DNA of 27,932 nt from a virus. A program made the position numbers and the translations under genes. The stretch covers positions 1 through 27,932 of IMG/VR virus record IMGVR_UViG_3300034682_000137, one strand, 5' to 3'. The notes under the pieces were generated by a model that worked only from the letters and a program-made list of their open reading frames with translations, searched no databases and was not told the DNA's origin. This document shows, piece by piece, positions 6,469-12,544 of the stretch (positions are counted from its first letter, which is position 1; the number at the start of each line of letters is the position of its first letter).

Positions 6469-7355
6469 ATCGCCATGGTGTCGACTGGTCCATGCGGCTT
6501 ACTACGCAGATCGTAGGTGTGGAGCGTGTTCAGAAACAGTTGCAGGCGCTGTCGGAGCGCCAGATCCGTGAGGCATCGGCCAAGGCGCTGAACGACGCTG
6601 CCTTTCAGCTGCGCCGCGACATGCAGGCCCACATGCGCACCACGTTTGACCGCGTGACGCCGTGGATGGAGCGCAGTCCCAAGGTCATCATGGCCACGCC
6701 GGACAACCTGGAGGCCGTCGTCATGCCCACCTATCGCAGCGAGCAGGGTACAGCTGACGGCAAGATTGGTGTGGACCCCCAGCACGTCCTACAGGCGCAG
6801 GAATACGGCGGCCGACGCGCCGACAAGCGCAGCGAGGTGCGTCTGCGCCGAGCAGGCATTTTGCCCACTGGTTACCAGACGGCCATCCCCGCCACACCCT
6901 TCCCAAACAGTGACGATGGCCGCGGCAACCTGCGTGGGACGTTTGTACGCCAGCTTTTGAGCTACCTGCAGACCTTCAACAACTCCGGTGACCACGCCAA
7001 CATGGGCGCCAAGGCCATGCAGCGCATCCATGAGCGTGGCGGCAAGGCCAACAAGTTCATCGGCCCTGTGCGCGGCTGGCGCTACATCGTGACCTACGGC
7101 GGCATGCGTGGGGGCGCCCGCACCACCAAGGGCGGTGATTTTGACCAGCGCATGGCCAACCTGCCGGCTGGCATCTGGGCTGTACAGGGCACCGGTGGCG
7201 TCGATGTGCGGCCCGTGTTGATGTTCGTGCGCCAGGGCAACTACAAGCCGCTGTTGCAGGTCGACCGCCTGCGCAACGATGCGGCGCGCGCAGAGTACCT
7301 GGGCCGGCGCTTCCGTTACCACGTGCGCACCGCGTTTGAGGGGATGTCTGCATGA
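6459..7355 (+). CDS. gpZ-like minor tail / tail-completion protein, placed before the terminase
   Basis: The 298-residue protein begins MEINRHGVDWSMRLTTQIVG; the segment GVERVQKQLQALSERQIREASAKALNDAAFQLRRDM (shown in part) is the amphipathic N-terminal helix pattern of lambda gpZ and similar tail-completion proteins, followed by a basic beta-rich body and a helical C-terminus (RLRNDAARAEYLGRRFRYHV). GGAGGG lies just upstream of ATG 6459; ATG 6492 is an alternative. In lambda, Z lies between FII and U; here FII-like and U-like genes are adjacent (14453, 14736) with no Z between, and this protein sits upstream of the terminase genes. The assignment is by pattern only; HK97 gp10-like is the alternative. 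Confidence 0.45.
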   Translation: MEINRHGVDWSMRLTTQIVGVERVQKQLQALSERQIREASAKALNDAAFQLRRDMQAHMRTTFDRVTPWMERSPKVIMATPDNLEAVVMPTYRSEQGTADGKIGVDPQHVLQAQEYGGRRADKRSEVRLRRAGILPTGYQTAIPATPFPNSDDGRGNLRGTFVRQLLSYLQTFNNSGDHANMGAKAMQRIHERGGKANKFIGPVRGWRYIVTYGGMRGGARTTKGGDFDQRMANLPAGIWAVQGTGGVDVRPVLMFVRQGNYKPLLQVDRLRNDAARAEYLGRRFRYHVRTAFEGMSA

Positions 7356-7969
7356 CCGATTCCAACGTCATGAGCATTGGCCAGTTCAACAAGCACATGG
7401 GCTACAAGGGCCGCTACGCCTATGAGCTGGCCAATGCCGGTCGCCTGGTGATGGCCGAAGATGGCCGGCACGTGCTGGTGGCCGAATCTATCCGCCGGAT
7501 CGAAGAAACGCGCGACCCCAGCCGCCAGGGGGTGGCCGATCGGCATGCCCAGGCGCGGGGCTATGCGGTGGGTGGCACAGATTTAGTGTCCCATGCTGAA
7601 AATGATAAATCAGAAGAATCAAGCGCTAACGCAGGTGGTACAAGCGCTGATAGCTATAAATTTCAAGATTCGAAGGCCAAAAAGGAACACTACGCAGCCC
7701 TGCGGGAGGAGGCCGCATATCGCAAAGATGTGGGTGAGCTGATGGAGGCCGATGAGGCTGTCGGCGCATTTGCCGATGCCGCCGCCAAAGTGGCCGGCGT
7801 GCTTGATGCCGTGCCTGCGACCGTGGGCCCCATGCTGGCAGGCCAGCCCCAGGAAGAGGTGCTGCGCATCCTGGGCGAGCAGATGGACATCGCCCGGGCA
7901 GAGATGGCCGCAGCCCTCAACAAGCTGGCGGCCGATATTGAGGAGCGCCAGAAGGGGGTGGCCGCGTGA
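7352..7969 (+). CDS. Terminase small subunit (Nu1-like DNA packaging protein)
   Basis: The 205-residue protein is directly upstream of and overlaps the large terminase by 4 bp. The N-terminus (MSIGQFNKHMGYKGRYAYEL) is a short DNA-binding domain of the kind seen in Nu1-like small terminases, and the C-terminal half is an alpha-helical assembly region (LREEAAYRKDVGELMEADEA, then a long helix to the end). It should recognise the phage packaging site and bring in TerL. The start at 7352 overlaps the preceding stop (ATGA) and follows GAGGGG. Residues about 77-110 are encoded by an AT-rich, serine/asparagine-rich insert unlike the flanking GC-rich DNA (see the repeat at 7580-7675). Confidence 0.75.
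   Translation: MTDSNVMSIGQFNKHMGYKGRYAYELANAGRLVMAEDGRHVLVAESIRRIEETRDPSRQGVADRHAQARGYAVGGTDLVSHAENDKSEESSANAGGTSADSYKFQDSKAKKEHYAALREEAAYRKDVGELMEADEAVGAFADAAAKVAGVLDAVPATVGPMLAGQPQEEVLRILGEQMDIARAEMAAALNKLAADIEERQKGVAA
7580..7675. repeat. AT-rich in-frame insert resembling a dispersed Comamonadaceae repeat
   Basis: Within the small terminase gene, bases about 7580-7675 are AT-rich in contrast to both sides. They contain CAAGCGCT twice (7620-7627 and 7641-7648), the second followed by GATAGCTATAAATTTC. From memory, short palindromic repeats scattered in Acidovorax-type genomes carry AAGCGCT followed by AGCAGCTAT. The insert keeps the reading frame and would encode a flexible linker (KSEESSANAGGTSADSYKF) between the two protein domains. 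Confidence 0.4.
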
Positions 7970-9906
7970 CCTATGCCACACCCGCCCGTGCCCTGCGCGC
8001 CATGGCCCGCGCCGTTGCGCCGCGCAAGCGCCTGCTGGTCAGCGAATGGGCTGACAAGCACCGAGTGCTGTCCACCAAGGGCAGCAGCCTGGCTGGCCAG
8101 TGGCGCACCAGCCGCAACCCACCGCTGCGCGAGCCCATGGATGCCTGCAGCAGCAAGAGCGGGGTGCGTGATGTGTCGCTGATGTTCCCTATCCAGTTCG
8201 GCAAGACCGAGGTGGAGGTCAACGCCCTGGGCTACTTTATGACCGAGGCCCCGGGCCCGATCATGGTCTGCTTGCCCGGTGAGGTGAGCATGGACAAATG
8301 GGTGAACCAGAAGCTCAACCCGCTGATCGAAGAAACCAAGGCGGTGCGCGAGGCGCTGCGCAGCGTCAGCAGCCGCGATGCCAGCAACACCAAGACCTTC
8401 AAGGATTTTGTGGGAGGTCAGCTGTACCTCGAGCACGCCGGCAGCCCGTCGCGCCTGAAGTCCACCACCGTGCAAAAGCTGCTGGTCGATGAGGTGGATG
8501 AGTTTGCCAACAACCTCAAGGGTGGTGATGACCCGGTGGAAATGCTGGACGGCCGCACCTCGGCCTTCCCCGCCACCAGCATCCGCGTCTACATCAGCAG
8601 CCCACAGATAAAGGGGCGCAGCCGGATTGAAGAGAAGTTTGAGAAGGGTGACCAGCGCCGCTACCACGTGCCATGCCCGCACTGCGGCCACATGCAGCAC
8701 CTGCAGTGGTCGGGGCTGATGTGGACGGAGGATTTGCAATCTGCCAAATACATCTGCCAAGAAAAAGGCTGCCTGATCGAAGAGCACCACAAGACCGCCA
8801 TGATTGCCGCGGGCCGCTGGATTCCTGGCAACCCCAACGCCTTGCCCGGCGTGCGCAGCTACCACATCAACTGCCTGTACTACCAGTTTGGCCTGGGCCC
8901 TACCTGGCTGGAGCTGGCGCGCATGTGGATGGATGCCCAGGGCGACCCCGCCAAGCTCAAGACCTTCACCAATGACCGGTTGGCCGAAACCTGGGAAGAC
9001 GCCAGCATGCGCAGCGTGCGCCACAACGCGATCGCCGAGCGGGCTGAGCCTTACGCCCTGCGCGATGCGCCCGTGGGCGTGCTGTATGTGACCGCCGGTG
9101 TGGACACCCAGGACAACCGCCTGGAGGTCACGCTCACCGGCTGGGGGCGTGGCATGGCCTTCTGGATCCTGGATCACCACGTGCTGCCCGGTGACCCGGC
9201 CGACCCGGCCACCTTCGCCGCGGCCACCGAGTACCTGAACAAGCCGGTGCAGCGCCAGGATGGTGTGGTGCTGCGCGTGGAAGCCACGGCCCAGGACATG
9301 GCCGGGCACCGCACCGAGGATGTGAAGCACTGGGTCCGCCAGCAGCTGGTGCGCCGGCCCATGGCCATTCAGGGCGCCATCCAGAACAACGCCCCCGTGC
9401 TGGGCAAGCCCCGCATGCTGGACGTGACCTACAAGGGTGTGACCGATAAAAAGGGCGTGCGGGTGTACTACGTGGGCACCGTGGCCGCCAAGAACTGGCT
9501 GTTCGGCCGCCTGAGCGTGGATGCCGAGCGTGCGGCCGAGGACCGCATGACGCACTTCAGCCATGAGCTCGAGCCCAGCTACTTTGCCGGTCTGGTCAGC
9601 GAGACCTACAACCCCGCCAAAAACCGCTACGAGAAAAAGCGCGGCGCTCGCAATGAGCCGCTGGACACCTTTGTCTACAGCTACGCCGCGGCCCATCACC
9701 CAGAGCTGCGCCTGCACCGCATGCGCGCTATTGACTGGGACAACCGCGAAAAACAGCTGCTGGCCCAGATCAAGCCGGCCGGCGATGGCGACCAAGAGCC
9801 GCCGCCCACTGCGCCCGCCCCGCAGCCAGTTGCCAAACCCAACCCCCAGCAGACCATGCAGCGGCAGCGCCAACGTGCGCAGCAGGCACGCCGCATGGGC
9901 TGGTGA
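7966..9906 (+). CDS. Terminase large subunit, GpA family
   Basis: This 646-residue protein is the packaging motor ATPase and nuclease. Motifs: Walker A-like FPIQFGKTE (74-82, the divergent form usual in GpA), Walker B LLVDEVDEF (172-180), two Cys pairs (237/240 in CPHCG and 264/269) that could bind zinc, and the nuclease motif AGVDTQDNRLEV with Asp380. It ends with a proline/glutamine-rich basic tail (residues about 605-646) that may contact the portal. It starts at a GTG that overlaps the small terminase stop (GTGA). GpA-family enzymes usually cut at cos ends, so a cohesive-end genome is likely. Confidence 0.93.
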   Translation: MTYATPARALRAMARAVAPRKRLLVSEWADKHRVLSTKGSSLAGQWRTSRNPPLREPMDACSSKSGVRDVSLMFPIQFGKTEVEVNALGYFMTEAPGPIMVCLPGEVSMDKWVNQKLNPLIEETKAVREALRSVSSRDASNTKTFKDFVGGQLYLEHAGSPSRLKSTTVQKLLVDEVDEFANNLKGGDDPVEMLDGRTSAFPATSIRVYISSPQIKGRSRIEEKFEKGDQRRYHVPCPHCGHMQHLQWSGLMWTEDLQSAKYICQEKGCLIEEHHKTAMIAAGRWIPGNPNALPGVRSYHINCLYYQFGLGPTWLELARMWMDAQGDPAKLKTFTNDRLAETWEDASMRSVRHNAIAERAEPYALRDAPVGVLYVTAGVDTQDNRLEVTLTGWGRGMAFWILDHHVLPGDPADPATFAAATEYLNKPVQRQDGVVLRVEATAQDMAGHRTEDVKHWVRQQLVRRPMAIQGAIQNNAPVLGKPRMLDVTYKGVTDKKGVRVYYVGTVAAKNWLFGRLSVDAERAAEDRMTHFSHELEPSYFAGLVSETYNPAKNRYEKKRGARNEPLDTFVYSYAAAHHPELRLHRMRAIDWDNREKQLLAQIKPAGDGDQEPPPTAPAPQPVAKPNPQQTMQRQRQRAQQARRMGW

Positions 9907-9930
9907 AACGACGACCAGGGAGACCTCAAG

Positions 9931-10263
9931 ATGACCAACGACCCTCAGCAGCCAGAAATCAAGCCCGAGGCCTTGCAGCGCCTGGATGAGGTGCCCGTGT
10001 CCGATGACATCGTGAACTACACGCTGGCCTGCGTGCTGGCCCTGGCGCCGCGCACCAGCGCCGCCATCATGGCCACCATCGACCGCCAGGTGCGGGATGT
10101 GTTTGGCGGCGATGAGGTGTGGATTGCCGAAGGTGCCGCCCAGCTGCGCAAAGAGCGCGACGCCAAGATCCGCAGGGACTACCTGGCCGGCGAGCGCCTG
10201 GACTATCTGGAGCGCAAGTACGGGATCGGCCGGCGGCGCATTTTCCAGATCCTCAAGAGCTGA
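9931..10263 (+). CDS. Mor transcription activator family protein
   Basis: The 110-residue protein has a helical N-terminal dimerisation region and a C-terminal helix-turn-helix, RRDYLAGERLDYLERKYGIG then RRRIFQILKS, which matches the Mor/C activator family known from phage Mu middle and late gene control. It is preceded by CAGGGAGACC with good spacing. It sits between the terminase and the head genes, an unusual place for a regulator, and ends 7 bp before the first 33-nt stem-loop element (10271-10303). It may act on that element or on other late promoters; this is inference from position. Confidence 0.65.
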   Translation: MTNDPQQPEIKPEALQRLDEVPVSDDIVNYTLACVLALAPRTSAAIMATIDRQVRDVFGGDEVWIAEGAAQLRKERDAKIRRDYLAGERLDYLERKYGIGRRRIFQILKS

Positions 10264-10270
10264 CGCAGCG

Positions 10271-10303
10271 GGCTGGTGCAACCCAGCCCCTTAGAGATTG
10301 CAC
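10271..10303 (+). repeat. Conserved 33-nt stem-loop element, copy 1
   Basis: The element is GGCTGGTGCAA, then five variable bases (CCCAG), then CCCCTTAGAGATTGCAC. It matches copy 2 (12497-12529) at 28 of 33 positions, all differences but none outside the five-base block. It can pair as GTGCAA with TTGCAC, or alternatively as GGGCTGG (10270-10276) with CCAGCCC (10283-10289); the two pairings exclude each other. It ends 15 nt before the ATG of the gpW-like gene and just before its ribosome-binding site (AGGGGG). Confidence 0.7.
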
Positions 10304-10318
10304 AGGAAATAGGGGGCA

Positions 10319-10873
10319 ATGACGGTCATGCTTGAAATCCCATCCACTGAACCCGCCGCCTTTGCCGCCGGCGACACCGTCCGCTGGCACAAAGCCCTGG
10401 ACGGCTATTCCCCGGCGGAGTGGACGCTGGAGTATTTGTTTGCCTGCGCATCAGGCGTCAAGACCGTGAATGCAACCACCGATGCGGGTGGCACTGGGTT
10501 TGATGTGCACATCAGCGCGACAGAGTCCACCGCCTGGGTGGCGGGTGCCTACACCTGGCGCGCACGGGTGCGCAAGGGCGACGAAGTGTTCACGGTAGCC
10601 GAGGGTTTGTGCACCGTGGCACCGTCACTGGCCCAGGGTATTGATGCGCGCAGCCCCGCACGACGGGCGCTGGATGCTGTCAAAGAGTATCTGGCCAACC
10701 CGCAAAGCATTGCGGTGGCCAGCTACACCATCCGCGGCCGAAGCTTGGCCCAGTACAGCCTGCCAGAGCTGTGGCAACACCATGACCGCCTGGTGCAGGA
10801 AGTCGCGCGTGAAGAGGCGCGCCGCACCGGCAAAGGCCCTGGCGGGCGCATTTTTGTGAGCTTCCGTCGATGA
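10319..10873 (+). CDS. Head-tail joining protein with gpW-like C-terminus
   Basis: The 184-residue protein has two parts. Residues 1-100 are beta-rich (FAAGDTVRWHKALDGYSPAEW ... TWRARVRKGDEVFTVAEG), like Ig-type or interim tail domains in phage head proteins. Residues about 120-184 fit the gpW pattern: two helices around a short hairpin (SIAVASYTIRGRSLAQYS, LPELWQHHDRLVQEVAREEA). gpW completes the head and provides the tail attachment site; its place between terminase and portal agrees with lambda. The start at 10319 follows AGGGGG; ATG 10328 is an alternative. The stop overlaps the portal start (ATGA). Confidence 0.65.
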   Translation: MTVMLEIPSTEPAAFAAGDTVRWHKALDGYSPAEWTLEYLFACASGVKTVNATTDAGGTGFDVHISATESTAWVAGAYTWRARVRKGDEVFTVAEGLCTVAPSLAQGIDARSPARRALDAVKEYLANPQSIAVASYTIRGRSLAQYSLPELWQHHDRLVQEVAREEARRTGKGPGGRIFVSFRR

Positions 10874-12417
10874 ACTGGCGCAACCTGATCCCCCGCATTT
10901 CCTTTGGTGCCCGTAGTGCGCCAAAGCGAGAAAAACGTGCCTTCGCCGCAGCGCGCCTCAGCCGCACCGAGGCCGACTGGCTGGTCACCAACACCGCCAT
11001 CAACAATGAGCTGCGCAGCGATCTTGACAAGCTGCGCGCCCGCGGGCGCGACCTGGACAAGAACAACGACTACGCCAAGAAGTTTTCCGGGATGTGCGGT
11101 GACAACATCATTGGCGCCAGTGGCGTGCGTTTGCAGATGCGGGTGGAAGACGCGCCCGGCAAGCCGGACCGATTGGCCAACCGCGCCATCGAGTCCGCCT
11201 GGCTGCGCTGGGGGCAGATGGCTGATGTGACCGGCCTGCAAAGCCTGCGCGATATGTGCGCCAGCATGATGGGCAGCATGCCATCGGATGGCGAGTTTCT
11301 GGTGCGAGAGGTGATCGGCGATAGTGCGGGCAACCCCTTCAACTACGCTTTGCAGCGGATCGATGTGGACCGCATCGACACGCAGTACAACGGGGTAGAG
11401 CCGCGCACCGGCAACATGGTGATCATGGGTGTGGAAGTCAACGCTTACCGCCGCCCTGTGGCACTGCACATCTGGACAGCGCACCCGCAGGACTACAGCG
11501 GCCGCAGCCGTCTGCGCGAGCGGGTGCCGGCGGAAGAGCTGATCCATGGCTTCAAGGTGGACCATGCCGAGCAAGTGCGCGGCATCCCCTGGATGGCGCC
11601 AGGCATGCTCAGCCTGCACCACCTGGGCGGCTTCCAGTTCTCGGCCATTCTTGCGGCCGAGCACGGTGCCAACCACTACGGCTTTATCTTTAGCCCGACC
11701 GGTGAGCCGCCGCCAGGAATGGTGGGGGGCGGTGACGGTGTAGGCGTTGATGGTGTGGGCCAGTACGATGGCAAGGAAGTCCCGCAGATTATGGTCAGTC
11801 AGCCTGGCGTCTATGACACCTTGCCGGCGGGCTACAGCGTGGAGGCCAGCGAGAGCAAATACCCTGAGGCCAACTTTGCACCCTTCGTCAAAACTGCCCT
11901 GCAGCGGCTGGCCAGCGGCTGGCGCGTGGCCTACCACAGCCTGGCCAATGACCTGGAGGGGGTGAACTTCTCCAGCATCCGCAGCGGCGTGCTGGAAGAG
12001 CGCGACCGCTGGATGGCCGATCAGGAATGGTTCATCCGCATCTTCATGGAGCGCGTGTTTCAGCGCTGGCTGCTGATGGCCCTGCTGTCCGGACAGATCC
12101 GCATGCCCAATGGCAGCGCCTTGCCCGCTAGCAAGATCGACAAGTTCCGCGCGCATGAGTGGATGCCACGCCGTTGGGGCTGGGTAGATCCCAAAAACGA
12201 TGTAGAGACCAACATCTTCAGCATTCGCGCTGGCCTGACAAGCCCGCAGGACGTGTGTGCTGCCATGGGCAACGACTTTGACAGCACCCTGGAGGCCATC
12301 TCCCAGGCCCGCAAGCAGGCAGCGGAGCTGGGTGTGCCGTTGCCCGCATACGACGCAACGCCTGGGGCCTCGCGCAGCACTGCCGATGCGCCCGCGGCGG
12401 CGCCGGGTGCTGGCTGA
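10870..12417 (+). CDS. Portal protein, lambda gpB family
   Basis: The 515-residue protein forms the dodecameric ring at the capsid vertex through which DNA enters and leaves. The sequence is typical of lambda-family portals: NNDYAKKFSGMCGDNIIGASG near residue 65-85, ALQRIDVDRIDT, EELIHGF, a long helix LASGWRVAYHSLANDLEGVNFSSIRS (in part) and the late WGWVDPKNDVE segment. It is about the usual length. It begins in an ATGA overlap with the gpW-like gene and is followed by an unusual 127-bp gap with a terminator. The C-terminus is an Ala/Pro-rich tail. Confidence 0.93.
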   Translation: MNWRNLIPRISFGARSAPKREKRAFAAARLSRTEADWLVTNTAINNELRSDLDKLRARGRDLDKNNDYAKKFSGMCGDNIIGASGVRLQMRVEDAPGKPDRLANRAIESAWLRWGQMADVTGLQSLRDMCASMMGSMPSDGEFLVREVIGDSAGNPFNYALQRIDVDRIDTQYNGVEPRTGNMVIMGVEVNAYRRPVALHIWTAHPQDYSGRSRLRERVPAEELIHGFKVDHAEQVRGIPWMAPGMLSLHHLGGFQFSAILAAEHGANHYGFIFSPTGEPPPGMVGGGDGVGVDGVGQYDGKEVPQIMVSQPGVYDTLPAGYSVEASESKYPEANFAPFVKTALQRLASGWRVAYHSLANDLEGVNFSSIRSGVLEERDRWMADQEWFIRIFMERVFQRWLLMALLSGQIRMPNGSALPASKIDKFRAHEWMPRRWGWVDPKNDVETNIFSIRAGLTSPQDVCAAMGNDFDSTLEAISQARKQAAELGVPLPAYDATPGASRSTADAPAAAPGAG

Positions 12418-12434
12418 TACCGGTTGTCTCCACT

Positions 12435-12458
12435 GGCTGGTGCCGGGAACCACCAGCC
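12435..12458 (+). other. Perfect 8-bp hairpin downstream of the portal gene
   Basis: GGCTGGTG (12435-12442) and CACCAGCC (12451-12458) are perfect complements around an 8-nt loop. The right arm is equally complementary to the GGCTGGTG that begins the 33-nt element at 12497, so two pairings compete. The left arm repeats the first eight bases of both 33-nt elements. Confidence 0.7.
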
Positions 12459-12462
12459 CTTG

Positions 12463-12491
12463 CCGCCTGGCGAAAGCGAGGCGGTTTTTTT
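12463..12491 (+). terminator. Intrinsic terminator inside the late operon
   Basis: CCGCCT (12463-12468) pairs with AGGCGG (12479-12484); inside, GC pairs with GC around a GAAA tetraloop. Seven T residues follow (12485-12491). This is a textbook rho-independent terminator, yet it lies between portal and protease/capsid, with all later head, tail and lysis genes downstream on the same strand. Either late transcription is antiterminated, or a promoter lies downstream, or readthrough sets the head gene ratio. Confidence 0.85.
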
Positions 12492-12496
12492 ATGGC

Positions 12497-12529
12497 GGCT
12501 GGTGCAATCTAACCCCTTAGAGATTGCAC
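12497..12529 (+). repeat. Conserved 33-nt stem-loop element, copy 2
   Basis: Same layout as copy 1: GGCTGGTGCAA, five variable bases (TCTAA), CCCCTTAGAGATTGCAC. In this copy the stem is extended to a perfect 10 bp: GGTGCAATCT (12501-12510) with AGATTGCACC (12521-12530). It ends 15 nt before the ATG at 12545, the same distance as copy 1 from its gene, but here no clear ribosome-binding site lies in between. Confidence 0.7.
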
Positions 12530-12544
12530 CGCCTGGGCCGTGCA

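Noticed and set aside
7690-10281. Long minus-strand open frame of 863 codons opposite the terminase genes
   Set aside because: It is the shadow of high-GC codon use in TerS and TerL on the other strand; it has no ribosome-binding site, is rich in His, Gly, Val and Ala in a non-protein-like pattern, and matches no family.
10723-12453. Minus-strand frame of 576 codons opposite the portal gene
   Set aside because: Antisense shadow of a recognised portal gene, without start signals or recognisable domains.
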